Shown: positions 44,107 through 53,341 of the stretch, one piece after another
Numbering within the stretch: the first letter of the stretch is position 1
How the letters are laid out: the number at the start of each line of letters is the position of its first letter
Source of the DNA: Aliarcobacter sp.
GTDB lineage: Bacteria > Campylobacterota > Campylobacteria > Campylobacterales > Arcobacteraceae
Direction of reading: 5' to 3'
DNA: 64,000 nt
NCBI GenBank assembly: GCA_028689025.1
Contig: JAQTXA010000002.1
Location: 1-64,000 of the forward strand
Translations under genes and position numbers: made by a program
Notes under the pieces: model-generated
The model's database searches: none
Told to the model about the DNA's origin: nothing
Seen by the model: only the letters and a program-made list of their open reading frames with translations

Positions 44107-44987
44107 GAGAATTAAAAATACTAGCAGTTGTAGTAGCTTTAACACTAATTACATACTGGGGAGTTGAACCTTATGCTCACTCTCAAATGCATCCACATGT
44201 AGCACCAGCAGATTTTGCTTTTACTGATTTAAAAGAAGCTGTTGCTCCAGTTAAAGAATTAAAAGGTGATGTTGCTAATGGTGAAACTTTAGTAACAAGT
44301 AACTGTACAGCTTGTCACTCAATAGAGTCAAAAGGTTTCCCTCAAATTATGGATAATGTGAGTTCTGCAGCAGCTTATGGTGTAGTTCCACCTGATTTAG
44401 GAACTGCAGGAAAATTATATAATGCTGATTATTTATCATCATTTGTTCAAGATCCAGCAACTACTTCAAAAGTAGGACATAAATATGTTGATGGTAAAGT
44501 TCATCCTATGCCTTCATATAATTGGTTACAACCTCAAGAAATAGCTGATGTTGTTGCTTATTTAAAAGACATTTCACCAAAAGAGATGACTAATAAAGAA
44601 GTGTTTACTAATGCTTGTCAAAGATGTCACTCTATTAAATATGCTGATATGAAAAATGGTACAATGGCTTCATTTACACCTAATGATGATATCAAAAAAT
44701 ATATGGGTAAATTACCACCTGACTTATCTCAAATGATTAGATCAAGAGGAGCTGAGTACTTAGAGACATTTATCAATGATCCTCAAAAACATCTTCCAGG
44801 TACAGCAATGCCTAGAGTTGGATTAACTGAAGAATCTCAAGCTCAAGTAATTGCATATTTAGAAGAAGTTGGTGATTCTAAAAAAGCTCAAAGAGAAGAG
44901 TTAGGACCTAAATTCTTAATATATCTTGTAATTTTTGCAATTTTTGGTTTCTTATGGAAAGCAAGTAAATGGAGAGATGTTCACTAG
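44103..44987 (+). CDS. petC: diheme cytochrome c1 of the bc1 complex
   Basis: A 294-residue membrane-bound cytochrome with two CxxCH sites, at 68-72 (CTACH) and 172-176 (CQRCH); Met residues in HPMPSY and TAMPRVG are likely sixth ligands. N-terminal helix (about 5-20) and C-terminal helix (about 270-287) anchor it. This two-heme form replaces the single-heme c1 of proteobacteria and is typical of Campylobacterota. Overlaps petB as ATGA. Confidence 0.95.
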   Translation: MRELKILAVVVALTLITYWGVEPYAHSQMHPHVAPADFAFTDLKEAVAPVKELKGDVANGETLVTSNCTACHSIESKGFPQIMDNVSSAAAYGVVPPDLGTAGKLYNADYLSSFVQDPATTSKVGHKYVDGKVHPMPSYNWLQPQEIADVVAYLKDISPKEMTNKEVFTNACQRCHSIKYADMKNGTMASFTPNDDIKKYMGKLPPDLSQMIRSRGAEYLETFINDPQKHLPGTAMPRVGLTEESQAQVIAYLEEVGDSKKAQREELGPKFLIYLVIFAIFGFLWKASKWRDVH

Positions 44988-45016
44988 AACATCTCTTCTA
45001 TAATAGGAGAAAATAA

Positions 45017-45412
45017 ATGAAACTATCAAAATTAATAATAGCAGCAACTCTATTTGTAGTAACTGCAAATGCAAATGATGTAATGCAAAAATCAATGTCA
45101 ACTATGGAAAAAGGTATGACTCAAATTCAACAAGGTTTTTTAAATAATAACCTTGGATTAATTAAAGAGGGTACTAAACTTGTAAAAGAGGGAAATGCAC
45201 TTTTTTCAGACAAAAAAGTAATAAGTCAATATTTACCAGATAACAAAAAACACATGGTAAATGTTGCTGAAAATGCTTCAAAAAGAATATCTTTAGATAT
45301 TAATGAATTAGAAGTAAATTTAGATAATAAAGCATTTATAAATGCTGCAAATTCTTACTCAGACATGTTAAATGCATGTTCTAGCTGTCACTCAATAGTT
45401 AGAAGCTGGTAA
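45017..45412 (+). CDS. periplasmic cytochrome c'/c556-type protein
   Basis: A 131-residue protein with signal peptide (1-19, ending TANA) and a single heme site CSSCH near the C-terminus (about 122-126), the place it has in four-helix cytochromes c' and c556. The rest is helical. It is 29 bases after petC and before a strong terminator, so it is the last gene of the bc1 operon. It may accept electrons or bind a gas ligand; which one is open. Confidence 0.85.
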   Translation: MKLSKLIIAATLFVVTANANDVMQKSMSTMEKGMTQIQQGFLNNNLGLIKEGTKLVKEGNALFSDKKVISQYLPDNKKHMVNVAENASKRISLDINELEVNLDNKAFINAANSYSDMLNACSSCHSIVRSW

Positions 45413-45418
45413 AAAATT

Positions 45419-45450
45419 AAAAAAGATAAACTTTTAAGTTTATCTTTTTT
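45419..45450. terminator. bidirectional terminator between the cytochrome c' and rsmE genes
   Basis: AAAAAAGATAAACTT and AAGTTTATCTTTTTT form a long stem (45419-45450), with T-runs on both strands. Confidence 0.88.
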
Positions 45451-46120
45451 ATAAAAGAATTTTTGCTCCTGCTGATACTATTGCTGTTTCAGAACGAAGT
45501 ATTAAATTAGAATTAAATCCTACAATATTATCTTTAGTAAAAGTGTCCCTCTCATTTTTAGAAAAACCACCTTCACAACCAATAACTAAAGTTTTAATTT
45601 CATCTTTTTTATTATCAATACAAACTGTAGAAAAATCTAAGAAATAAACATTTTCATTCTCTTTAATAAATTGTTCAATATTTTTTGAAACTTCAAGTTT
45701 TATGATATTTGAACGCCCGCATTGGCTTGAAGAATTGATTAAAATCTTTTCCAGCTTCTCAATATTTATTTTGAAATTCTTTTGTGAATAATCAGCATAA
45801 ATAAAAGTGATTTTATCAACTCCCATTTCATTTAATGAAGCAATATATTTTTCAACTGTTTTTGGATCAACAACACACCAACCAAGGTGCAGTTTGTTTT
45901 CATTAAGTAAAATTTTTTCTTCACTAGAAATTAGATTTAAAATAGCTCTCTTTTTATCTATATTATTAATTTTATATAGATAAATATTATCATCTTTTAA
46001 GTTCCTAAAATATATCTCATCATCAATTTTATGTCGTCTAGCTTTTATTAAATAGTTATAAACATCATCTTTTATTTCTAAAATATCTTTTCCACAAAAT
46101 TCATCATAAGTAAATTGCAT
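45449..46120 (-). CDS. rsmE: 16S rRNA (uracil-1498-N3) methyltransferase
   Basis: A 223-residue SPOUT methyltransferase. The knot motif GCEGGFSKNERD (usually G-P-E-G-G-F) and the closing LRSETAIVSAGAKIL are typical. The N-terminal PUA-like part holds LIKARRHKIDDEIYFRNLKD. It methylates U1498 of the ribosome decoding centre. The ATG overlaps the stop of the upstream membrane protein gene by one base. Pro in the motif is Cys here. Confidence 0.92.
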   Translation of the reverse strand: MQFTYDEFCGKDILEIKDDVYNYLIKARRHKIDDEIYFRNLKDDNIYLYKINNIDKKRAILNLISSEEKILLNENKLHLGWCVVDPKTVEKYIASLNEMGVDKITFIYADYSQKNFKINIEKLEKILINSSSQCGRSNIIKLEVSKNIEQFIKENENVYFLDFSTVCIDNKKDEIKTLVIGCEGGFSKNERDTFTKDNIVGFNSNLILRSETAIVSAGAKILL

Positions 46121-46524
46121 TAAAATACCTTACTAAGAATATAAACAGCAATTATTACTGATATTTCTATTGTATAAATCTTTTTTGCATAAACGAAAAA
46201 TTCATTTTGTAATTCAATTTGATCATGTTTTATTACTCTCATTTTTTTATATCTTTTTATCTCAATAACCAATAAAAATATAGAAGCTGGAATCATTAAA
46301 GCAATTGTAAAACTAAAAGTTTGTGCATAAAATGCAACAATTGTACCTGTGTAAATAACTATAGCATTTGTTAAATGATATAAAGGAGTTAAAAATTTTA
46401 ATCTTTTTGCTAAAACAATAAAATTCTTTTCTCTTGTAACTGAATATAAATTAAATAACATAATTGCTAAGAAAAAATATATTGTATAAACGTGGGTTTG
46501 CACCGCACTTTGCATTAATTCCAT
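46120..46524 (-). CDS. small membrane protein of unknown function
   Basis: A 134-residue protein with four hydrophobic helices (about 10-25, 45-65, 70-88 and 113-132). A basic loop with KRYKKMR lies between helices three and four. Homologs appear next to rsmE in this group as far as I recall, but no function is known. Co-transcribed with rsmE (1-base overlap) and divergent from moeA. Confidence 0.65.
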   Translation of the reverse strand: MELMQSAVQTHVYTIYFFLAIMLFNLYSVTREKNFIVLAKRLKFLTPLYHLTNAIVIYTGTIVAFYAQTFSFTIALMIPASIFLLVIEIKRYKKMRVIKHDQIELQNEFFVYAKKIYTIEISVIIAVYILSKVF

Positions 46525-46607
46525 ATGTGTTTATCTCACTTTTAAAAAATTTTGGTATTATATCTAACTTGTCATAAGTTTTTATTTTAACTACACAAAG
46601 GAATAAT

Positions 46608-47831
46608 ATGGCTATAAAAGTGCACACTGCCATAGAAATTATTTCAGATTTAACACTCGATTTGAATTTTGAAATTATCCCTATAGAGAATGCTACTAGC
46701 AGAATATGTGCTCAAGATATTTTTGCCACAAGTTTTTTGCCAAAATTTAACAATTCAGCAATGGATGGATATGCAATAATTTATGAAGATAAAAATAATG
46801 AATTAAATATAATCGATACAATTTTTGCAGGTGATGATAATAATAAATTATTAGAAAGAAATTCTTGTATAAAAATAATGACTGGAGCAAAAATTCCAGA
46901 AAATTCAACAGCTATAATTCCAAAAGAAGATATAGAAGAACTTAATGATAATAAAATAAAAATTTTAAAAAATGTTAAAGAATTTCAACACATAAGATAT
47001 ATTGGTGAAGATATTGAAAAAAATGAACTTTTGCTAAGTAATGGGGAAGAAATAAACTTTTCTAAAATTACCCTACTTGCAAGTCAAGGAATATCACATA
47101 TCAAAGTATATAAAAAACCAAAAGTTGTAATTTTTGCAAGTGGTGAAGAGTTAAAACTTCATTATGAGAAAATCGAATCTTTTCAAATATATAATTCAAA
47201 TACACCAACATTTATTTCACGAGCCAAAGAATTAGGTTGTGATGTAACATTTATAGGTCAAGCAAAAGATACTATTGAAGATATTAAAAATTTAGTAAAT
47301 AACTCTTTAGACGCAGATTTAATAATTACCTCAGGTGGTGTTTCAGTTGGTGATGCTGATTTTACAAAAGAAGCATTTTATGAACTAGGATTTGAAGCAC
47401 TTTTTGATGGAATTAATGTAAAACCTGGAAAACCAACGGTTTTTGGAAAAATTAAAAATACCTATATTTTGAATCTTCCAGGTAATCCTTTAGCATCTGC
47501 ACTAATATTTGAAGTGTTTGGAAAAATATTAATACAGAAACTTCTAGGTTCTAAAGATATTCATCAAAATTTTATACTTGGGAAATTAAAAAACTCTTTT
47601 TTTACTAAAAAAGGAAAAACTACAATTATTCCAGGTTTTTTTGATGGAGAGTTTTTTGAAGTTTCACAAAAAAGATCACCAGGAATGGTTTCAGTTTTAA
47701 GCTCTTGTAATTCAATGATTATGATTGATGATGAAGTTGAAACATTAAAAGAAGATAGTTTAATAAAAATATTACCAATAAATTGGAAATTCTTTAGCGA
47801 TATAAAAAAGGACTTTTTAACACATGAATAA
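46608..47831 (+). CDS. moeA: molybdopterin molybdenumtransferase
   Basis: A 407-residue MoeA. It inserts molybdate into adenylylated molybdopterin. Motifs: FNNSAMDGYAI, TGAKIPENSTAIIPKEDI, TSGGVSVGDADF and LPGNPLASALIFEVF. A C-terminal domain (about 330-407) completes the fold. It shares 8 bases with queC, so the queuosine genes appear to be coupled to molybdenum-cofactor synthesis, probably by position only. Ribosome site AAAGGAATA. Confidence 0.94.
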   Translation: MAIKVHTAIEIISDLTLDLNFEIIPIENATSRICAQDIFATSFLPKFNNSAMDGYAIIYEDKNNELNIIDTIFAGDDNNKLLERNSCIKIMTGAKIPENSTAIIPKEDIEELNDNKIKILKNVKEFQHIRYIGEDIEKNELLLSNGEEINFSKITLLASQGISHIKVYKKPKVVIFASGEELKLHYEKIESFQIYNSNTPTFISRAKELGCDVTFIGQAKDTIEDIKNLVNNSLDADLIITSGGVSVGDADFTKEAFYELGFEALFDGINVKPGKPTVFGKIKNTYILNLPGNPLASALIFEVFGKILIQKLLGSKDIHQNFILGKLKNSFFTKKGKTTIIPGFFDGEFFEVSQKRSPGMVSVLSSCNSMIMIDDEVETLKEDSLIKILPINWKFFSDIKKDFLTHE

Positions 47832-48507
47832 CAAATCAACTAAAAAAGCAATATGCATTTTAAGTGGAGGAATGGATTCAACATTAGCTTCATACATAGC
47901 AAAAAATGAAGGTTATGAAATTATTGCTGTTCACTTTAATTATGGACAAAGAACACAAGATAGAGAACTAAAAGCATTTAGAGATATTTGTGATGATTTA
48001 AAAATTTTAGAAAAATATGAAATAGATATTCCTTTTTTCACACAAATAGGTGCTAGTGCTTTAACAGATAAAAATATTGATGTACCAACAGGTGGAATTG
48101 AGGCTGGAGTTCCTATTACTTATGTTCCATTTAGAAATGGGATTTTTCTTTCAATCACAGCAGCAATTGCAGAAAAAGAAGGCGCAACTGCTATGTATAT
48201 TGGAGTTGTTCAAGAAGATAGTTCTGGTTATCCAGATTGTACTGATTTATTTATATCAGACATGAAAAAAGCTATAAATCAAGGAACAAAAAAAGATACT
48301 CATATTGATATTGTAACTCCTTTAGTTCATCTTTCAAAAGCTCAAATTGTTCAAGAAGCAATGAAATTAAATGTTCCACTTGAACACACTTGGTCATGTT
48401 ACAAAGAAGAAAAAGAAGCTTGTGGAGTTTGTGACTCATGTAGATTAAGACTTAATGGATTTAAAATAGCAAACCAAATAGATCCAATACTTTACAAGGT
48501 TTTATAA
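47824..48507 (+). CDS. queC: 7-cyano-7-deazaguanine (preQ0) synthase
   Basis: A 227-residue PP-loop enzyme that makes preQ0 from 7-carboxy-7-deazaguanine. ATP loop SGGMDS (14-19); zinc Cys in CYKEEKEACGVCDSCRLR near the end; VPFRNGIFLSI in the middle. It overlaps moeA by 8 bases and queD by 1. Three queuosine-precursor genes form this set. Confidence 0.95.
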   Translation: MNNKSTKKAICILSGGMDSTLASYIAKNEGYEIIAVHFNYGQRTQDRELKAFRDICDDLKILEKYEIDIPFFTQIGASALTDKNIDVPTGGIEAGVPITYVPFRNGIFLSITAAIAEKEGATAMYIGVVQEDSSGYPDCTDLFISDMKKAINQGTKKDTHIDIVTPLVHLSKAQIVQEAMKLNVPLEHTWSCYKEEKEACGVCDSCRLRLNGFKIANQIDPILYKVL

Positions 48508-49040
48508 TGCATTGGAAAATATCAAAAGAATTTGAATTTTGTTATGGGCATAGGGTTTGGTCACAAACTTTAGATATAGAATTTTCATTGGATTCTTGTT
48601 TAAAATGCAGACATTTACATGGACATCAAGGGAAAATTTTAGTTTATCTAGAAGCCCAAGAGTTAAAAGATGGAATGGTTACAGATTTTAAACATCTTAA
48701 TTGGTTTAAACAATTTATTGATAATATTTTAGATCATAAATTTATTCTAGATATTAATGACCCACTATTTTCAACCCTACTTCCACATGTAAATAAAGAA
48801 GATTTAATTAAATTTGATGAAAATTACTATTTAGTAAATTTAACAAAATTTAATGATGAAGAAACTCATATTAAAGAGCTCTATGAAGGTTATGTTTTAG
48901 TAGATTTTGTACCAACAAGTGAAAATTTATCAGCCTGGTTTTTAAAAATTGTTCAAAAAAAGATGGATAAAATAAATATCAAAGTTTCTCATGTGGAATT
49001 TTTGGAAACACCAAAAAGTAAAAGTACTTTTTATGCTTGA
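48507..49040 (+). CDS. queD: 6-carboxytetrahydropterin synthase
   Basis: A 177-residue QueD-family protein, longer than the usual 120 residues because of an insertion in the second half. Zinc His in HRVW and HLHGHQGKI, catalytic Cys in CLKCRHLHGH, and late His/Glu in KVSHVEFLETPKS are seen. It converts dihydroneopterin triphosphate to carboxytetrahydropterin. Overlaps queC (TAATG) and queE (8 bases). Confidence 0.92.
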   Translation: MHWKISKEFEFCYGHRVWSQTLDIEFSLDSCLKCRHLHGHQGKILVYLEAQELKDGMVTDFKHLNWFKQFIDNILDHKFILDINDPLFSTLLPHVNKEDLIKFDENYYLVNLTKFNDEETHIKELYEGYVLVDFVPTSENLSAWFLKIVQKKMDKINIKVSHVEFLETPKSKSTFYA

Positions 49041-49797
49041 AATAAATGAAATTTTTGGTCCAACAATTCAAGGTGAAGGAAAACTTGTTGGAACTCCTTC
49101 AATTTTTATTCGATTTGGAAAATGTAATTTCAAGTGTGAAGGATTTCAAGTTGAGTATGAAACACCAAGTGGAATTAAAAAATGTGCTTGTGATTCATAT
49201 TATGCAGTTGATACAGAGTTTAAAGATACTTGGACAAAATATAAATCTTATGAAGAGATTGTAAGTGAAGTAAACGAATTATTAGCAAAATATTCAAATA
49301 CTTATAAAATTGACATTGTAATAACTGGTGGCGAACCACTTTTATATTGGAATAAAATAGAGTTTCAAAAACTTATAAAACATTACATAAACGATGGTCA
49401 CAAAGTTACAATTGAAACAAATGCATCGTTGAATTTAAACTTTGAATTTGATTATCAAAAAGAGATTTTATTTTCAATGAGTGTAAAACTTAGCAATTCG
49501 TTAGAGCCCTTGAAAAAACGAATAAATAAAGCAACTCTTACAAAAATTTTAACAAATACAAAAGAGTCTTACTTAAAATTTGTAATTGGAAAAGATTTTT
49601 TACAAGATGCAAAAAAAGAGATAATTGCAATTTTAGAAGATATTCCAAAGAGCGATGTTTATTTAATGCCACTTGGTGATACTGCAGATGAAATAAATAA
49701 AAATTGTGAAGATGTGATAAATATGGCAATTGAAAATGGTTTTAAATATTGCGATAGATTGCATATTAGAGTTTGGAATAATAAAAGAGGCGTTTAA
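49033..49797 (+). CDS. queE: 7-carboxy-7-deazaguanine synthase (radical SAM) with extended cluster motif
   Basis: A 254-residue radical SAM enzyme that makes 7-carboxy-7-deazaguanine. It starts LEINEIFGPTIQGEG, typical of QueE. Cluster cysteines are Cys31-x3-Cys35 and then, after a long insertion, Cys51/Cys53 (KKCACDS), instead of the compact CxxxCxxC; the Cys53-Asp-Ser matches the third position. VITGGEPLL and IETNAS follow. I chose the ATG at 49033 over an upstream one because family similarity starts there. A variant motif is known for some QueE members. Confidence 0.9.
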   Translation: MLEINEIFGPTIQGEGKLVGTPSIFIRFGKCNFKCEGFQVEYETPSGIKKCACDSYYAVDTEFKDTWTKYKSYEEIVSEVNELLAKYSNTYKIDIVITGGEPLLYWNKIEFQKLIKHYINDGHKVTIETNASLNLNFEFDYQKEILFSMSVKLSNSLEPLKKRINKATLTKILTNTKESYLKFVIGKDFLQDAKKEIIAILEDIPKSDVYLMPLGDTADEINKNCEDVINMAIENGFKYCDRLHIRVWNNKRGV

Positions 49798-49828
49798 CAC
49801 ACAAATATATTATTTATAAAAGTGTTGA

Positions 49829-49834
49829 TATAAT
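49829..49834 (+). promoter_or_regulatory. -10 element of fabG
   Basis: TATAAT after GTTGA, 32 bases before the fabG start; AAAAGGA lies before the ATG. Confidence 0.45.
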
Positions 49835-49865
49835 AAACAATTAATGTAAAATTAAAAGGATTAAA

Positions 49866-50609
49866 ATGAAATTTACAGGTTCTAATGTATTAGTTACAGG
49901 TGCAAGTAGAGGAATTGGTGCGCAAATTGCAAAAACTCTTGCAGGTTTTGGACTAAAAGTTTGGATAAATTATAGAAGTGGTGCTGAAGCTGCAGAAGCT
50001 ATAAAAGAAGAGATTGAAAAAGCAGGTGGAAAAGCTGCAATAATTAAAGCAGACGTTACAAATGATGAAGAGTTTGCAAACGCTGTTAAAACTATAGTTG
50101 ATGCAGATGGTGAATTATCTTATTTAGTTAATAATGCTGGAATTACAAAAGATAAATTAGCATTAAGAATGAGCGTAGCTGATTTTAATGATGTTATTAG
50201 TGCAAACTTAACATCTGGATTTATTGGTTGCAAAGAAGCTTTAAAAGTAATGAGTAAAAAAAGATTTGGATCTGTTGTAAATATTTCTTCGATTGTTGGA
50301 GAAATGGGAAATGCAGGTCAAACTAATTATTCAGCTTCAAAAGGTGGCTTAAATGCGATGACAAAATCATTTGCAAAAGAAGCAGCATCAAGAGGAATTA
50401 GATATAACGCAGTGACTCCAGGATTTATTCAAACAGATATGACACATGAATTAAAAGATGAAGTAAAAGCAGAATATGAAAAAAATATTCCCCTATCAAG
50501 ATTTGGACAACCAAGTGAAATAGCCGATGCAGTAGCATTTTTATTAAGTGATCATGCTTCATATATTACGGGTGAAATATTAAAAGTTAACGGTGGATTA
50601 TACGTTTAA
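49866..50609 (+). CDS. fabG: 3-oxoacyl-ACP reductase
   Basis: A 247-residue short-chain dehydrogenase that reduces 3-oxoacyl-ACP with NADPH. Cofactor loop TGASRGIG (11-18), NNAG (89-92), Ser141/142, Tyr155 and Lys159 (YSASK). Head of the fabG-acpP-fabF-accA cluster. Terminator-like sequence follows. Confidence 0.95.
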   Translation: MKFTGSNVLVTGASRGIGAQIAKTLAGFGLKVWINYRSGAEAAEAIKEEIEKAGGKAAIIKADVTNDEEFANAVKTIVDADGELSYLVNNAGITKDKLALRMSVADFNDVISANLTSGFIGCKEALKVMSKKRFGSVVNISSIVGEMGNAGQTNYSASKGGLNAMTKSFAKEAASRGIRYNAVTPGFIQTDMTHELKDEVKAEYEKNIPLSRFGQPSEIADAVAFLLSDHASYITGEILKVNGGLYV

Positions 50610-50640
50610 TTTTTTGTCAAAAAGTTAAAATATTTAATTT

Positions 50641-50663
50641 AAAAGAGTTTTTAAAACTTTTTT
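50641..50663 (+). terminator. weak terminator between fabG and acpP
   Basis: AAAAGAGTTTT and AAAACTTTTTT can pair with one G-T pair, followed at once by the acpP promoter. Confidence 0.5.
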
Positions 50664-50665
50664 GT

Positions 50666-50671
50666 TATAAT
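50666..50671 (+). promoter_or_regulatory. -10 element of acpP
   Basis: TATAAT, 31 bases before the acpP start. It allows acpP, which must be abundant, to be transcribed separately from fabG. Confidence 0.55.
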
Positions 50672-50701
50672 ACAAACATAATTTTATAAAAGGAAATAAA
50701 T

Positions 50702-50932
50702 ATGGCATTATTAGATGACGTAAAAGAAGTAGTTATTGAGCAATTAGATTGCGATCCAGCAGAAGTAAAAGAAGATTCAAAATTCATTGAAGATTTAGGT
50801 GCAGATTCTTTAGACGTAGTTGAATTAGTTATGGCTTTAGAAGAAAAATTTGACATCGAAATCCCTGATGAAGATGCTGAAAAAATCTTAACTGTTGCAG
50901 ACGCTATAAAATATATTGAAAATAACGCGTAA
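50702..50932 (+). CDS. acpP: acyl carrier protein
   Basis: A 76-residue acidic ACP. The phosphopantetheine Ser is Ser36 in [10 protein letters not shown]. It carries acyl chains for all fatty-acid synthesis enzymes. Ribosome site AAAAGGAAAT; hairpin behind the gene. Confidence 0.97.
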   Translation: MALLDDVKEVVIEQLDCDPAEVKEDSKFIEDLGADSLDVVELVMALEEKFDIEIPDEDAEKILTVADAIKYIENNA

Positions 50933-50944
50933 TTTATGGATTTT

Positions 50945-50970
50945 AAATAGAAGATTAACATCTTCTATTT
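50945..50970 (+). terminator. hairpin after acpP
   Basis: AAATAGAAGAT (50945-50955) and ATCTTCTATTT (50960-50970) pair around TAAC; only a short T/A tail follows, so partial termination is likely. Confidence 0.65.
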
Positions 50971-51044
50971 ATTCATTTTAACTATTGAGTTTTTTTATAA
51001 AAAAATTGAATAATTCAAATAATAAAAACATGGAGCATATTTAA

Positions 51045-52301
51045 ATGAGAAGAGTTGTTGTAACAGGTATAGGTACTATTAATTCTACAGGACATAACGT
51101 AAAAGATTCTTTTAAAGCTGTTGTAGATGGTGTTTGTGGTATTGACACAATAACACTATTTGATGCAAGTGAATTTTCTGTAAAAATTGCTGGAGAAGTA
51201 AAAGATTTCGATCCTACAACTGTAATGGACAAAAAAGAAGTAAAAAAAGCTGATAGATTTATTCAATTAGGGATAAAAGCAGCTCTTGAAGCTATGATTG
51301 ATTCAGGTTATGTAACAGAAGAAAATAAAAAAGTTGACGCTTCTATTGCTGATAGATTTGGTATGATTTCTGGTTCTGGAATTGGTGGTTTATCAACAAT
51401 TGAAAGAAACTCTGTTGTTTGTGAAACAAAAGGTTCGAGAAAAGTTTCACCTTTCTTTATTCCATCATCACTTGCAAATATGTTAAGTGGATTTATTTCT
51501 ATTGAACATAATTTAAGAGGTCCATCATTATCACATGTTACAGCTTGTGCTGCTTCTACACATGCATTAAATGACGCTGTAAAAACTATAATGATAGGTG
51601 GTGCAGATAGAATTTTAGTTGTAGGTGCAGAAAGTGCGATTTGTGCTGCAGGTGTTGCAGGATTTGCAGCAATGAAAGCATTATCTACAAGAAATGATGA
51701 ACCAAAAAAATCATCAAGACCATTTGACATTGATAGAGATGGTTTTGTGATGGGAGAAGGTGCTGGAGCACTAGTTGTTGAAGATTTAGAAATAGCACTT
51801 GCAAGAGGTGCAAAAATTTATGCTGAAATTATTGGATTTGGAGAATCAGGGGATGCTAACCATATAACTTCACCTGTTATGGATGGTCCATTAAGAGCTA
51901 TGAAAGCTGCATTTGAAATGGTAAAAAATATTACTGGTGAATATCCAAAAATTGATTATATTAATGCACATGGAACATCTACTCCTGTTGGTGACAAAAA
52001 TGAAACAGCAGCAATAAAAGCACTATTTGAAGGAAAAGATATACCATTAGTTTCTTCTACTAAAGGTCAAATAGGACATTGTTTAGGAGCAGCAGGAGCT
52101 ATTGAAGCAATATTTACGCTTAAAGCTCTTGAAGAAGGTATTATTCCTCCAACTATTAATATAGATAATCAAGATCCTGAATGTGATTTAGATTATGTTG
52201 CAAATGTTGCAAGAAAAGCTAATCTTACAACAGTAATGAGTAATAACTTTGGATTTGGTGGAACTAACGGTTCTGTGATTTTTAGAAAATACGAAAAATA
52301 A
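51045..52301 (+). CDS. fabF: 3-oxoacyl-ACP synthase II
   Basis: A 418-residue condensing enzyme that extends acyl-ACP with malonyl-ACP. Active Cys168 in TACAAS; His in NAHGTSTPVGD and GQIGHCLGAAG; closing NNFGFGGTNGS. Full length. Between acpP and accA. Confidence 0.96.
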   Translation: MRRVVVTGIGTINSTGHNVKDSFKAVVDGVCGIDTITLFDASEFSVKIAGEVKDFDPTTVMDKKEVKKADRFIQLGIKAALEAMIDSGYVTEENKKVDASIADRFGMISGSGIGGLSTIERNSVVCETKGSRKVSPFFIPSSLANMLSGFISIEHNLRGPSLSHVTACAASTHALNDAVKTIMIGGADRILVVGAESAICAAGVAGFAAMKALSTRNDEPKKSSRPFDIDRDGFVMGEGAGALVVEDLEIALARGAKIYAEIIGFGESGDANHITSPVMDGPLRAMKAAFEMVKNITGEYPKIDYINAHGTSTPVGDKNETAAIKALFEGKDIPLVSSTKGQIGHCLGAAGAIEAIFTLKALEEGIIPPTINIDNQDPECDLDYVANVARKANLTTVMSNNFGFGGTNGSVIFRKYEK

Positions 52302-52322
52302 TTTAAACTAAAACCTAAATAT

Positions 52323-52356
52323 AAAAGAGATAATTTAGATTATCTCTTTTTTTTTT
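52323..52356 (+). terminator. intrinsic terminator between fabF and accA
   Basis: AAAAGAGATAAT (52323-52334) and ATTATCTCTTTT (52339-52350) form a 12-base-pair stem with loop TTAG, followed by T's. accA starts 13 bases later, so it must have read-through or a promoter inside fabF. Confidence 0.85.
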
Positions 52357-52368
52357 AAAGGGAAAAAA

Positions 52369-53307
52369 TTGGCAACTTACCTAGAATTTGAAGATAAAAT
52401 CAAAAAAATTGAAGATGAAATTATTACAGCAAAAACAAAATCAGATGAACATGCTGTAGATATTTTAGAAAAGAAATTAGAAAAAGAAGTTGAAAAAACT
52501 TTTAAAAATTTAAGTGACTATCAAAAACTTCAACTTGCACGTCATCCTGATAGACCTTATTCACTTGACTATATAAATGGTTTATTAACAAATGCTTATG
52601 AAATTCATGGGGATAGACATTATGTTGATGATCATGCAATTGTATGTTACTTAGGATATATTGGTACTCAAAAAGTATTAGTTATCGGTGAGCAAAAAGG
52701 TAGAGGGACTAAAGATAAACTTTACAGAAATTTTGGAATGCCAAGTCCTGAAGGATATAGAAAAGCTTTAAGAGCTGCAAAAATGGCTGAAAAATTTCAA
52801 ATTCCAATTCTTATGTTAGTTGACACTCCGGGTGCATATCCTGGTATTGGAGCAGAAGAGAGAAGTCAATCTGAAGCAATTGCAAGAAACTTATACGAAT
52901 TTGCAGATTTAACAACACCAACAGTATCAGTTGTTATTGGTGAAGGTGGTTCAGGTGGAGCCTTAGCAATTTCTGTAGCTGATAAACTTGCAATGATGAG
53001 ATATTCTGTTTACGCAGTTATTTCACCAGAAGGTTGTAGTGCAATTTTATGGAATGATCCAACAAAAGTTGAAACTGCTGCAAATGCATTAAAAATTACA
53101 GCTGAAAATTTAAAAGATTTAAATCTTATTGATGATGTAATAAATGAGCCTTTAATTGGTGCTCACAGAAAAAAAGAAGAAGCAATTTTAGCTTTAAAAG
53201 AGTACTTTTTAACTTCATTAGATGAATTAAAAAGATTAACTCCAGCTCAAAGATCTGAGAAAAAATATCAAAAAATTATGAATTTAGGTTCTTTTTTAGA
53301 AAGATAA
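52369..53307 (+). CDS. accA: acetyl-CoA carboxylase carboxyltransferase alpha subunit
   Basis: A 312-residue alpha subunit of carboxyltransferase. It starts at TTG behind AAAGGG. Seen: [49 protein letters not shown] and [11 protein letters not shown]. With AccD it makes malonyl-CoA. The first 50 residues form helices. Ends at the palindrome shared with the HIT gene. Confidence 0.96.
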   Translation: MATYLEFEDKIKKIEDEIITAKTKSDEHAVDILEKKLEKEVEKTFKNLSDYQKLQLARHPDRPYSLDYINGLLTNAYEIHGDRHYVDDHAIVCYLGYIGTQKVLVIGEQKGRGTKDKLYRNFGMPSPEGYRKALRAAKMAEKFQIPILMLVDTPGAYPGIGAEERSQSEAIARNLYEFADLTTPTVSVVIGEGGSGGALAISVADKLAMMRYSVYAVISPEGCSAILWNDPTKVETAANALKITAENLKDLNLIDDVINEPLIGAHRKKEEAILALKEYFLTSLDELKRLTPAQRSEKKYQKIMNLGSFLER

Positions 53308-53317
53308 TATTAATTCA

Positions 53318-53341
53318 AACAAGAAGTTTAAACTTCTTGTT
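53318..53341. terminator. bidirectional terminator between accA and the HIT gene
   Basis: A perfect 24-base palindrome, AACAAGAAGTTT mirrored as AAACTTCTTGTT, between convergent genes. T-runs are short. Confidence 0.65.
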
